Positions 8,048-14,312 of a DNA stretch of 16,222 nucleotides are shown one piece after another; position 1 is the stretch's first letter, and every line of letters starts with the position of its first letter. Source of the DNA: Methanobrevibacter sp. (GTDB lineage Archaea > Methanobacteriota > Methanobacteria > Methanobacteriales > Methanobacteriaceae). The stretch covers positions 1 to 16,222 of the forward strand of contig JAGCBE010000540.1 in assembly GCA_017652345.1 (NCBI GenBank). The letters are read 5' to 3'. Made by a program: the position numbers and the translations under genes. The notes under the pieces are model-generated. The model ran no database searches. It was given only the letters and a program-made list of their open reading frames with translations, and was not told where the DNA came from.

Positions 8048-8163
8048 TATTTTGTTTTCCTTTTCTTAAAATAATTTTTACCAGTTCCAGATTTACCAAA
8101 AATAATATGTATTAATTTATTTTTTGATAATTGACCTCTAGAAACTTTTTTAGGTTTTATCAT
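8047..8163 (-). CDS. Small basic protein with a Walker A-like motif (38 aa)
   Basis: A 38-codon ORF filling the gap between the two M23 genes. Its ATG overlaps the endolysin stop (ATGA) and its TAA overlaps the next ATG (TAATG), the coupled spacing of a genuinely translated gene. The protein is very basic (about 13 Lys plus Arg). It contains HIIFGKSGTGKNYF (~19-32), close to the P-loop pattern GxxxxGK[ST] but with Asn in place of the final Ser/Thr and preceded by a short hydrophobic strand. At this size it cannot be a whole NTPase. It may be a remnant of a phage kinase or ATPase, or a small peptide with another role. No independent ribosome site is visible. Confidence 0.55.
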   Translation of the reverse strand: MIKPKKVSRGQLSKNKLIHIIFGKSGTGKNYFKKRKTK

Positions 8164-8780
8164 TTTAGGTATTTGTTAGAACATATATAATCACGTGTAT
8201 TATCAACTATGTTCCATCCTTCTAAGTTGCAACCATGGTTTTCAACTTCATTACCATTATAAATATATCCAACTACTTTACCATGTTTTGAACCTTTTCT
8301 GATGTTTAATGGTTCACTAGGTATATTATAAGCTGTTTTTGTATGTTTCATTTTACCTTTTGATTTTTCATTTTCATGTTGTTTATTATAACAATTTAAA
8401 TATTTTAAAGGATCAACAAAATATTCTTTATGTGAATAGTTTATATATTCACCTTTATAAAGTCCAAAATGTAGATGTTCACCTGTAACGATTCCAGATT
8501 TACCCATCTTAGCAATTTTTTGTCCTTTTTTAACATGATCACCTTCATGTATTTGCTGACTATTCTTTAATAAATGACCATATTCAGAAACAAATCCTGA
8601 ATCATGTTTAATATGAATTACATAGCCACCACTAACTTGGTGTCTATTATAAATTACAATACCATCATCAACAGCATAAATCCATTGATTATGATGATTA
8701 TCACTATACCAGCCAAAATCTACCCCTTTGTGTTTACCGAATTCTTGATTAATTGAAATGTAATTAACTGGACATTGCAT
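8160..8780 (-). CDS. Endolysin: M23 peptidase with C-terminal SH3b domain
   Basis: 206 aa. M23 zinc site: His17-x3-Asp21 (HKGVDFG) and His102-Leu-His104 (GEHLHFG), with YGHL at 67-70 and EGDHVKKGQKIAKMGKSG (~79-96) as in LytM-type enzymes. A charged linker (~132-144) leads to an SH3b cell-wall-binding domain (~145-206) with EPLNIRKGSKHGKVVGYIYN and EGWNIVD. It would cut cell-wall peptides to release progeny; the lack of a signal sequence fits export through the holin encoded 5 bases upstream. The ribosome site AAAGGA precedes the ATG by about 9 bases. phi29's own lysin (gp15) is a lysozyme-type enzyme, so this is a different catalytic class in a similar role. Family assignment is strong; the exact bond cut is unknown. 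Confidence 0.88.
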   Translation of the reverse strand: MQCPVNYISINQEFGKHKGVDFGWYSDNHHNQWIYAVDDGIVIYNRHQVSGGYVIHIKHDSGFVSEYGHLLKNSQQIHEGDHVKKGQKIAKMGKSGIVTGEHLHFGLYKGEYINYSHKEYFVDPLKYLNCYNKQHENEKSKGKMKHTKTAYNIPSEPLNIRKGSKHGKVVGYIYNGNEVENHGCNLEGWNIVDNTRDYICSNKYLK

Positions 8781-8784
8781 TTAA

Positions 8785-9003
8785 TCATTCCTTTCCTTTT
8801 TCTAATTTTTCAACACGATCATTCAATTGTTGTAAATTTACTTGCATTTTAATTAATGTTTCATTGATTGATTTCAATACTTCATTTGTAGAATGAAATA
8901 AATCATTGCTTTCTTTTTTGTCTACAAATATAAAATATATAAATGCTATGAAACATGCAACTGCAATTCCATTATCTACAACTAATTTAATAATATCTTG
9001 CAT
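8785..9003 (-). CDS. Holin, BhlA/UviB-like
   Basis: 72 aa from the ATG at 9003. One N-terminal membrane span (NGIAVACFIAFIYFIFV, ~12-28) is followed by a charged amphipathic coiled coil (EVLKSINETLIKMQVNLQQL ... RVEKLEKGKE). This is the shape of BhlA/UviB holins, and MQDIIKLVVDNGIA resembles their N-terminus. It directly precedes the endolysin gene, completing a lysis cassette. An in-frame ATG two codons earlier (9009) abuts the ribosome site AGGAAGG with no spacing; the ATG at 9003 has about 6 bases, so it is preferred. The two starts could give long and short forms, as in dual-start holins, but nothing here proves it. Confidence 0.75.
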   Translation of the reverse strand: MQDIIKLVVDNGIAVACFIAFIYFIFVDKKESNDLFHSTNEVLKSINETLIKMQVNLQQLNDRVEKLEKGKE

Positions 9004-9037
9004 TGTCATCCTTCCTTCCTACTTTATTTATATCATT

Positions 9038-10795
9038 TTACGATTTTATTGTAAAGTCTGTAGGAACTAGAATAACACCACCTTTAACGTGTTTATATGT
9101 TAATTTCTTTTCTGTAAAGTTAGGATCATCAGCTTTAATTGAAAATCCTGATACAAAATTATTTAAATTAACATATTTACCTAAACGTTTTGGCATTCCA
9201 GCAATAGTTGAATTAATTTTATTATCTTTATCTATTTCTATATAGCATTTTTGTCTTATGAATTTAGCACGTATAAAACTTGATTCAACTTTATAAGCAC
9301 CTAATTCATAATCATCTATCCTCATAAATTGTTTCAATTCATCTTCTGATAATTTTAAGCAATGTATTGAATCAGTATCTGAATAAATATAATAATCTAT
9401 TCCATACTTTTTTAATGTATAATCACGTATAGCTTGACTATTCCTAATTATATCTGCACGTGCATAACTTGTTATAAATGATGCAACTGGACAATATATT
9501 GTATCTCTATCTCTTCTGTCATAGCATTTATAACGTATAATATCATCTTCTAGTAATGGATATTTACCACGTACAGAAGAACCTAACCCAAATTTACCAT
9601 ATAAAGAGTTAAGCATAAGTTTAGCAATTTGTCTTTTAGCACCATTACCTTCTTTACCTGCTTTAATCTTTTCACCCATCCAATGATCTATATAATTTTT
9701 GAAAAGACCTTTTATTCTTTTGAATTTAAAACCATCATGATATTCTAAATATTCAACATCATAATGTTCAAAAAATAATTCCAGATCAACATTAGTTAAT
9801 ACTAATGTTTCAATTCTACCATTAGTAGTTTCAATATATTCATTATCCATATATCCTAATGTATGTTTTAATTGTACTGTAGGTAACTTTCCATCCTTTA
9901 CTTTAAAAGAACAACTAAACATCTGAATATATAAAGGATGTGTTTTATCATCTTCATATTTACCTTCAAAATAAACAGGATCACCAAATGGCATGTAACA
10001 TTCATACATCATGGAAGGATACATGCTATTCTTATCAATAACAAGTCCTTCACCAACAGTAGTATCTTTATATAGTGGATTCAAATAAGTCCATCCACCA
10101 CGATAACTTTTTCTTATTAATTCATCCTTTAATCCAATGTTCGGATAGTAATTATCAAAAGACATTAAAGTCTTTTTATAATAAGATAAAGCATCAGAAC
10201 CAATTGTCATTTTATCTAAATGTTCATTAAACATAATATCTAATGCACGAGCCATTATTTCAACATCATTACGAATATAATCTATTTCATATTGCTGTAG
10301 TTTATATCCTACTGGACGATATCTATCATAGTCTAATTCTAACTTATTAATCGGTAACTTAAAATCTTTAGCAATCTTTTCAACTGAAAAATTTAATATT
10401 TTAAGTGAATCAATAAATGTAACTTTATTAATCTTTTTACCACGTACAGTAAAATATACTTCTACAGAATAAAATAGACCTGTATCAGATAAAAGACACG
10501 TAAATGTTTTATCTTTACGTGCCTTTTTATCTTCAATACACTCATATCCGTTTTTTAGTAACCAATAAAAGATATATTCACCATCAAATTTTAAATTATG
10601 AAAATAGCATGTATAATTAGCTTTAGTATTCATGCACCATGACATAAAGTCATCAATATTAGTTCCAAATTTAAAATTATCTGGATTTCCTATTTCAGAT
10701 ATAGAAAATGCCCAAACACGTGCATAACCATCTCTTTTAAACCATTCCAGAGTTGATGTTTCAAAATCGCAACAATAACGATTTTTCTTTTTCAT
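9038..10795 (-). CDS. Protein-primed family B DNA polymerase (phi29 gp2-like)
   Basis: 585 aa (phi29 polymerase 572). All key motifs are present. Exonuclease: Exo I Asp10/Glu12 (CCDFETS), Exo II Asn67 and Asp71 (FHNLKFD), Exo III Tyr173 and Asp177 (YIRND). YRGG at 231-234 links the exonuclease and polymerase modules. Polymerase: motif A Asp254 (DKNSMYPS), motif B Lys392 (KLMLNSLYG), motif C Asp473/Asp475 (YSDTDS) and KCY at 516-518. The region between motifs A and B, about 260-390, holds the TPR1/TPR2-type insertions of protein-primed enzymes. It starts on the terminal protein and continues by strand displacement without a helicase. Its ATG shares one base with the terminal protein stop (TAATG), and no strong ribosome site is seen, so translation is probably coupled. 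No key residue is missing. Confidence 0.98.
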   Translation of the reverse strand: MKKKNRYCCDFETSTLEWFKRDGYARVWAFSISEIGNPDNFKFGTNIDDFMSWCMNTKANYTCYFHNLKFDGEYIFYWLLKNGYECIEDKKARKDKTFTCLLSDTGLFYSVEVYFTVRGKKINKVTFIDSLKILNFSVEKIAKDFKLPINKLELDYDRYRPVGYKLQQYEIDYIRNDVEIMARALDIMFNEHLDKMTIGSDALSYYKKTLMSFDNYYPNIGLKDELIRKSYRGGWTYLNPLYKDTTVGEGLVIDKNSMYPSMMYECYMPFGDPVYFEGKYEDDKTHPLYIQMFSCSFKVKDGKLPTVQLKHTLGYMDNEYIETTNGRIETLVLTNVDLELFFEHYDVEYLEYHDGFKFKRIKGLFKNYIDHWMGEKIKAGKEGNGAKRQIAKLMLNSLYGKFGLGSSVRGKYPLLEDDIIRYKCYDRRDRDTIYCPVASFITSYARADIIRNSQAIRDYTLKKYGIDYYIYSDTDSIHCLKLSEDELKQFMRIDDYELGAYKVESSFIRAKFIRQKCYIEIDKDNKINSTIAGMPKRLGKYVNLNNFVSGFSIKADDPNFTEKKLTYKHVKGGVILVPTDFTIKS

Positions 10796-11586
10796 TATTT
10801 ATAATCTTTCAAAATATCATCGATATTCTCAAATAAAGATTCATAAATACTGACAACATCTGATTCCATATTCTCAAATGCAACATCCACTCCTAATTCA
10901 TTGATCTGATTATAATAATATAATATTTGTTTAATAGTTGATTCTGTTTTAAATAATTTATCAAATTGAGCTGGTGATAAGTCCAGCACCTTCTCACGAA
11001 GATCATGAAGTTTAGCATGTGGTATATTATAAACATAACCACTTTCAAGTAACATATCAGCATAATTCTTTTGCCATTCTGATAAATTTACAGTTCTGGC
11101 ATTAGATTCAAGTTTTTCTAAATAATCTGTTAATTCAGTACCAGTATAATCTAAATAATTGACATCTAATAACATTTTTCTTTGAGCTTCAATGTTTCTT
11201 GATTCTTCATTAAATTGTTCGTATAAAGTATAACGTTCTTCTTTACCTTCATACGTTGGTTTTGTTGTTTTGTTAAACTCTTCACGTGCTGTTAAACGCC
11301 TACTAATAAGCCCACGATAACGTTGTATTTGTTTATATCTATATTGTGGTATCTCTCTACCTTTTACCATGATATTCTTTTCACCACCACGTTTAGTAAA
11401 CTCCATCAAGTTCTTTAGTTTTCTGTTTAAATCAGCACGATTACGAGTTGTTTGTTTTAGTGTTCTTACAGCTATTTTTGAAGGAAGATCATAACCTTTA
11501 CCAGATAAACGTTTTATCTTAGCATTGTAATTTTTAACTATTCTATTTATTTTATTATTAAATTTAGTATCATATCTAATAGCCAT
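10795..11586 (-). CDS. Terminal protein, primer for DNA replication (phi29 gp3-like)
   Basis: 263 aa (phi29 TP 266), immediately upstream of and translationally coupled to the polymerase, the same order as phi29 genes 3 and 2. Terminal proteins diverge strongly, so the call rests on size, order and charge. The N-terminal 100 residues are very basic (KFNNKINRIVKNYNAKIKR, TRNRADLNRKLKNL), consistent with DNA or nucleoid binding. The middle is helical. The C-terminal ~60 residues are acidic and helical, where the priming hydroxyl lies in phi29 (Ser232). Possible priming residues here are Thr or Ser in TEST at 214-217, or nearby tyrosines; this cannot be decided by eye. The ribosome site is AGGTGG. 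The protein would stay covalently bound to both 5' ends. Confidence 0.85.
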   Translation of the reverse strand: MAIRYDTKFNNKINRIVKNYNAKIKRLSGKGYDLPSKIAVRTLKQTTRNRADLNRKLKNLMEFTKRGGEKNIMVKGREIPQYRYKQIQRYRGLISRRLTAREEFNKTTKPTYEGKEERYTLYEQFNEESRNIEAQRKMLLDVNYLDYTGTELTDYLEKLESNARTVNLSEWQKNYADMLLESGYVYNIPHAKLHDLREKVLDLSPAQFDKLFKTESTIKQILYYYNQINELGVDVAFENMESDVVSIYESLFENIDDILKDYK

Positions 11587-11597
11587 ACTAACACCAC

Positions 11598-11888
11598 CTA
11601 TAAAATTATATTTTTAAATACTTTATCAGCTGATAACTCTAAGTTATCACGATAAACTCTAAATCCCCTATTTTCACATTTTTTATAATAAGCAATTATA
11701 AATATATCTAATAATTCAATTTTTACTTTATATCTATTCTGAAATTTCAATGTTTCTTCTTTTATATATTCTTTTATATTTTTGTTAAATTTATTTTTAT
11801 GAAATGCACTTGAAAAGTAAAGTTCAAATCCTTCATAGTCTACTTTAAACGGTGATTTTTTTAAATCATTATAAACTATGTTTGCCAT
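11598..11888 (-). CDS. Unknown 96-aa early protein (at the phi29 gene 4 position)
   Basis: Not recognised. Lys-rich and aromatic: a mixed alpha/beta N-terminus (DYEGFELYFSSAFHKNKFNK), a central helix (NIKEYIKEETLKFQNRYK) and a hydrophobic strand (IELLDIFIIAYYKKC), with no Cys pair or obvious helix-turn-helix. It lies between the SSB candidate and the terminal protein gene. In phi29 that slot holds the transcriptional regulator p4 (125 aa), so a regulatory role is possible by position alone. Its ATG shares one base with the stop of the SSB candidate (TAATG), so the two are likely made together. Small DNA- or polymerase-binding roles are equally possible. Confidence 0.75.
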   Translation of the reverse strand: MANIVYNDLKKSPFKVDYEGFELYFSSAFHKNKFNKNIKEYIKEETLKFQNRYKVKIELLDIFIIAYYKKCENRGFRVYRDNLELSADKVFKNIIL

Positions 11889-12349
11889 TATTTAACACGT
11901 ACTAATGTTAAAGTTGAATGACCGTTTGCAGTAGCTTTTTTAGAAACTTTTACTTTAATTGGATGATCTTCAGATGGTTCACCGAAGATATCAAAAATCA
12001 TAAGTAATGCATTATAAATTCCGTATGATCCTGTTGCATAAGTTTTGCCTTCATCATCAAAAATTATAATTCTATATTTTGATGTTGTTCCGATAACTTC
12101 ACCAGTTCCTTCATCAACTACTGGTGCTGGATGTTTATCCATGAATGCACCTGTCATTATAATTGTTTGATCTACCATATCATTTAATAAGGCATCAGCA
12201 TCACCTGTTAAAACATTATATAATGCAACTTGATTATCTTCTTCATCTAAATTTAGAGTACATCTCTTTACTGTTTCATTAATTCTATCACTAACTGTTA
12301 AATTGTTGTTTTCTGCTACAACTAAAGCATTGTTTTCTTCATTTTTCAT
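11888..12349 (-). CDS. Probable single-stranded DNA-binding protein
   Basis: 153 aa. After a polar N-terminal tail (~1-16) comes a compact beta-rich domain: TVKRCTLNLDEEDNQVALYN, then DADALLNDMVDQTIIMTGAF, TSKYRIIIFDDEGKTYATGS and YGIYNALLMIFDIFGEP, ending HSTLTLVRVK. The pattern of strands and the 'GKTYATGSYGIYNAL' block resemble small proteins annotated as ssDNA-binding proteins in AT-rich Firmicutes phages and rolling-circle plasmids. It is not the classical E. coli SSB sequence, and no acidic DDDIPF tip is present. In phi29 the SSB gene (gene 5) likewise lies shortly upstream of gene 3. It would protect the displaced strand during protein-primed replication. The ribosome site is AGGAG, about 10 bases from the ATG. 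Confidence 0.6.
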   Translation of the reverse strand: MKNEENNALVVAENNNLTVSDRINETVKRCTLNLDEEDNQVALYNVLTGDADALLNDMVDQTIIMTGAFMDKHPAPVVDEGTGEVIGTTSKYRIIIFDDEGKTYATGSYGIYNALLMIFDIFGEPSEDHPIKVKVSKKATANGHSTLTLVRVK

Positions 12350-12368
12350 ATTTTAATAACTCCTATTC

Positions 12369-12584
12369 TTAATCTAATACTTTTAAGTATTTATCACTTT
12401 TAGCTTTAATCTCTTTTATTCTTTTGTATGTAAATTTGTAAGTTTTACCTACTTCATACAATACTTCTGTGTATTTATCAAAAAATGCTTTTTGACATTC
12501 ACACTCTAATATATCAGAATCTTTATGTTCAACTTTTTTGTCTTTAAGTTCTGATAAATCTTTTGCCTTTTTAGTTCTTGGCAT
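12369..12584 (-). CDS. Unknown 71-aa Lys-rich protein
   Basis: Not recognised. The basic N-terminus (MPRTKKAKDLSELKDKK) precedes a segment with two cysteines (LECECQKAF) and a C-terminal block (VGKTYKFTYKRIKEIKAKS) that resembles short tails found in many small phage proteins of unknown role. In-frame ATGs at 12593 and 12590 directly touch the ribosome site AAAGG; the ATG at 12584 has about 9 bases of spacing and is preferred. It overlaps the end of the previous gene by 14 bases and lies 19 bases before the SSB candidate, so it belongs to the replication operon. The Cys-x-Cys could bind metal, but one pair alone is weak evidence. Confidence 0.7.
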   Translation of the reverse strand: MPRTKKAKDLSELKDKKVEHKDSDILECECQKAFFDKYTEVLYEVGKTYKFTYKRIKEIKAKSDKYLKVLD

Positions 12585-12780
12585 TTTCATCATCCTTTCC
12601 TAGTTCAGATAGTTCGGTATTAAGTTTATCCATTAACCCCTGATACTCTTTGGATGCCTTAGCTTGCTGTGATACTATTTTGCACTTTTTAATTAGTTCA
12701 CCATATTTAGAATGTTCTTCCCATGATTTACCTAATTCATTCAAAAGTTCACCTAATAGTATAACATCATCCTGATTCAT
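12571..12780 (-). CDS. Unknown 69-aa helical protein, first gene of the replication block
   Basis: Not recognised. An almost wholly helical, charged protein (DDVILLGELLNELGKSWEEH; SKEYQGLMDKLNTELSELGK) likely to form a coiled coil or small helical bundle. An open frame runs upstream to an ATG at 12909. The start at 12780 is chosen for its strong ribosome site, GAAAGGAG, 8 bases upstream, and because the extra upstream residues (rich in Ser, Arg, Cys, Gly) lie in a folded leader with no ribosome site and unlike composition. It overlaps the next gene by 14 bases. Expression is probably governed by the structured leader at 12781-12944. Confidence 0.75.
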   Translation of the reverse strand: MNQDDVILLGELLNELGKSWEEHSKYGELIKKCKIVSQQAKASKEYQGLMDKLNTELSELGKDDENAKN

Positions 12781-12944
12781 ATATTCACTCCTTTCTGTTT
12801 GTTTTAGTACCTTATAAGTACCATGATGGAATAGGATACCATCAGATGACCGACAACAGTATCCGCTGAGAAAAACAAGCCCCCGATTAAGCTTGGACGG
12901 TTTTAGCATTATATTCCATCATGCTACCTATAAAGATAGCATTT
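12781..12944 (-). promoter_or_regulatory. Structured leader RNA before the replication operon
   Basis: A noncoding stretch noticeably richer in G and C than its surroundings. Leftward RNA can form H0 (12944-12937 with 12928-12921). P1 is 12 perfect pairs (12923-12912 with 12833-12822). P2 is 6 pairs (12864-12859 with 12839-12834), directly stacked on P1. A terminator-like hairpin, CAAGC/GCUUG (12895-12891 with 12880-12876), is followed by UUUUU. H0 and P1 share three bases, so they compete. ACCG (12901-12898) can pair with CGGU (12852-12849) as a pseudoknot. H0 needs a U-G pair that only the leftward strand can form. It is probably a cis-acting attenuator, riboswitch-like or translation-control element; the class is unknown. 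Confidence 0.6.
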
Positions 12945-12955
12945 TTAATTTAAGA

Positions 12956-12988
12956 TTATTTCTTTTTACCACCTTTACGGCAACCCAT
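12956..12988 (-). CDS. Ten-residue micro-ORF MGCRKGGKKK, possible leader peptide
   Basis: A 10-codon ORF encoding MGCRKGGKKK with a good ribosome site (GAAGGTG, 5 bases before the ATG). It lies between the 95-aa gene and the structured leader, 11 bases upstream of hairpin H0. Five of ten residues are Lys or Arg. Ribosomes finishing or stalling here would cover part of H0 and could change which leader structure forms, as in attenuation. Alternatively it is a free basic micropeptide. There is no known homologue I can name. Confidence 0.45.
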   Translation of the reverse strand: MGCRKGGKKK

Positions 12989-13011
12989 GGTTTCACCTTC
13001 TTTATGTTTTT

Positions 13012-13022
13012 ATTCTACCACA
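13012..13022 (-). promoter_or_regulatory. Candidate extended -10 promoter upstream of the leader
   Basis: Leftward TGTGG-TAGAAT (13022-13012) matches the Gram-positive TRTGN extended -10 with 5 of 6 bases of TATAAT. No convincing -35 is visible. It overlaps the stop of the 95-aa gene. Predicted starts near 13005 would give a message with the micro-ORF, the folded leader and then the replication genes. Confidence 0.4.
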
Positions 13023-13302
13023 TTCTAGTTTTAGTTAAATAGTATTCACTAAAGATATTGTCAATTGATGTTTCAAGTTTATATTTAAACTTGGTATGAT
13101 AAACAATATATGTTCCTAAATTACGATATATATCTTTTAAATGAATAATAAATTGTTCAACTGGATCTGCATCTTCTGGAATTGTTAATGTTATTTTAAG
13201 TAGTCCTACAGAATCTGATATTGAATAGATATAATCAACTTCTTGTATTTTTTCTTCATCATATATAACAGTTGTAAAATTTTTTAATTTAAATTTCATC
13301 AT
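13015..13302 (-). CDS. Unknown 95-aa early protein
   Basis: Not recognised. Predicted alpha/beta: a basic start (MMKFKLKNFTTVIYD), alternating strands (EVDYIYSISDSVGLLKITLTI in parts), then an aromatic helix (QFIIHLKDIYRNLGTYIVYH) and a Tyr-rich end. The frame is open from a GTG at 13308, but that GTG lies inside the ribosome site AAGGAG, so ATG 13302, or 13299 one codon later, is the likely start. It overlaps the end of the preceding coiled-coil gene by 14 bases. No motif indicates DNA binding or catalysis. It is the last gene before the micro-ORF and leader. Confidence 0.75.
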   Translation of the reverse strand: MMKFKLKNFTTVIYDEEKIQEVDYIYSISDSVGLLKITLTIPEDADPVEQFIIHLKDIYRNLGTYIVYHTKFKYKLETSIDNIFSEYYLTKTRMW

Positions 13303-13528
13303 CTTCACTCCTTAATATTTTTATTACTTCTTTTAATTCAGGATCATAGCCATCAAAATGCCATTCTTCTAAACCTTTTTGACCTTCTTCTAGCATTTTA
13401 ATTGCTTCTAATATTTTTGTTTCTAATTGATTATTTTTTATTTGTAAATGCATGTTTGTTAATTTTAAATTTTGTATAGTATTTTCTTTTATTAATAATG
13501 ATAACTCTAAATCTTTAGCTGTTTTCAT
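13289..13528 (-). CDS. Unknown 79-aa coiled-coil protein
   Basis: Not recognised. The first ~55 residues are a strong heptad pattern (LSLLIKENTIQNLKLTNMHL; KNNQLETKILEAIKMLEEGQ), followed by GWHFDGYDPELKEVIKIL-like acidic residues. It probably dimerises. Many phages encode such short coiled-coil early proteins of unknown role. It overlaps the lipoprotein gene by 14 bases, with its own ribosome site AAAGGAT 8 bases upstream of the ATG, and it overlaps the next gene in turn. Confidence 0.78.
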   Translation of the reverse strand: MKTAKDLELSLLIKENTIQNLKLTNMHLQIKNNQLETKILEAIKMLEEGQKGLEEWHFDGYDPELKEVIKILRSEDDEI

Positions 13529-13763
13529 TTTGATTATCCTTTACTAGATAGCATTTATTAGCACTTATTAAATAAATATCACCATTACTTATTATTTGTA
13601 ATTGTTCACCTTCATAATCACTCCATTTATCAATTTTTAACTCAAATTGATTCCCATCATAATTACAAACTGCCTTATCATAAGTATATTCTAAATCAAA
13701 TATCTGTCTATTACATCCTGTCAACATAAAAGCTAACAAACATATTGTTATAATCTTTTTCAT
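13515..13763 (-). CDS. Small phage lipoprotein
   Basis: 82 aa with a type II (lipoprotein) signal: MKKIITICLLAFMLTGC, lipobox Leu14-Thr-Gly-Cys17, so Cys17 would be lipidated and the protein anchored on the outer face of the membrane. The mature part is a small beta-rich domain (FDLEYTYDKAVCNYDGN, KIDKWSDYEGEQLQIISN, DIYLISANKCYLVKD) with two more cysteines (33 and 71) that could form a disulphide. The 'W-DYE-GEQ-QI' block resembles small proteins common in phages of gut Firmicutes. Some phage lipoproteins block superinfection; nothing here proves that for this one. Its ATG overlaps the stop of the 51-aa ORF (ATGA), implying coupling. Confidence 0.8.
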   Translation of the reverse strand: MKKIITICLLAFMLTGCNRQIFDLEYTYDKAVCNYDGNQFELKIDKWSDYEGEQLQIISNGDIYLISANKCYLVKDNQNENS

Positions 13764-13915
13764 TCTTCATCCACTCCTTTGAGTTCTTTATATCCTTCTA
13801 AAGCAACCTTTAAATAAAAATATGTTTTATCTATTTCACTTTCTTCTATTGCATTTAATTTTATTAATTCTTTAAACATTTCACATATTTTATCTATTTT
13901 TTCTTCAGTACTCAT
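13760..13915 (-). CDS. Small acidic helical protein (51 aa)
   Basis: A short ORF encoding MSTEEKIDKICEMFKELIKL and continuing to GYKELKGVDEE. It is almost entirely amphipathic helix, Glu/Lys-rich with one Cys. The ribosome site TAGGAG lies about 10 bases upstream of the ATG. It overlaps the preceding 32-aa ORF and the following lipoprotein gene by ATGA junctions, so it lies in an unbroken chain of coupled genes. Function unknown; the charge and size suit a small binding or inhibitor protein. Confidence 0.65.
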   Translation of the reverse strand: MSTEEKIDKICEMFKELIKLNAIEESEIDKTYFYLKVALEGYKELKGVDEE

Positions 13916-14010
13916 TCTTTATCACTCCTACTAGCTATTACAATAGCACTATAAATAAATGTTCCTACTAAGCCACCTAATAAATAACCTATAAAAAATC
14001 CTATTAACAT
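13912..14010 (-). CDS. Tiny glycine-rich membrane protein (32 aa)
   Basis: A 32-codon ORF: MLIGFFIGYLLGGLVGTFIY, then SAIVIASRSDKE. It is a single hydrophobic span of about 27 residues with a Gly-x3-Gly-x3-Gly-like zipper and a short charged tail, a shape used for oligomeric helix packing in membranes. Its ATG shares one base with the previous stop (TAATG) and its TGA overlaps the next ATG, so the junctions support translation. Possible roles include a membrane anchor for replication, as phi29 uses membrane-bound early proteins, a pinholin-like peptide, or host interference. These are guesses. Confidence 0.6.
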   Translation of the reverse strand: MLIGFFIGYLLGGLVGTFIYSAIVIASRSDKE

Positions 14011-14312
14011 TAATAACCCTGCCTTTTTAAAAATTTTTCAAATTCATAATCATCCTTATTATGCATTAAATCTTTTTGTCTGTGTCTTTGATTACGATTC
14101 ATTGATTTTGGTATATATTGCATTGATTTGGAATTCTTTAATTGTTCACCATAACGTTCAACCTGATAGTTAATTATTGTTCTGTAGATTTCACGAATAT
14201 CGGCTACATCTAAATCATATTTTTCTTTTATTCTCTGTATAAACAATCTGCACGATTGTAGATCATTATCTTTATACATCTGAAATATTATATTGTTACA
14301 AAAATCTTTCAT
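14010..14312 (-). CDS. Unknown 100-aa early protein
   Basis: Not recognised. Helical N-terminal half (DFCNNIIFQMYKDNDLQSCR; KYDLDVADIREIYRTIINYQ) and a basic, Asn/Arg/Gln-rich middle (KSMNRNQRHRQKDLMHNKDD) that could contact nucleic acid. The size is near phi29 p6 (104 aa, double-stranded DNA-binding), but I see no sequence resemblance and would not call it p6. The ATG overlaps the previous stop as ATGA, and its TAA overlaps the next ATG as TAATG. It belongs to the early cluster nearest the leftward promoter candidate. Confidence 0.75.
   Translation of the reverse strand: MKDFCNNIIFQMYKDNDLQSCRLFIQRIKEKYDLDVADIREIYRTIINYQVERYGEQLKNSKSMQYIPKSMNRNQRHRQKDLMHNKDDYEFEKFLKRQGY

Noticed and set aside
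9003..9245. Rightward ORF of 80 codons at the polymerase 3' end
   Set aside because: Antisense to conserved polymerase sequence and the holin start; no ribosome site.
12840..12864. Possible hammerhead ribozyme core (CUGAUG) in the leader
   Set aside because: The sequence continues CUGAUGG, not CUGANGA, and no GAAA partner or cleavage triplet is placed correctly.
12781..12909. N-terminal extension of the 69-aa protein to an ATG at 12909
   Set aside because: No ribosome site, odd composition and a folded RNA; ATG 12780 has a near-perfect site.
12800..12950. Rightward antisense RNA ending at a hairpin with TTTTT (12941-12946)
   Set aside because: No good rightward promoter upstream, and the hairpin pairs better in leftward RNA (U-G instead of C-A mismatch).
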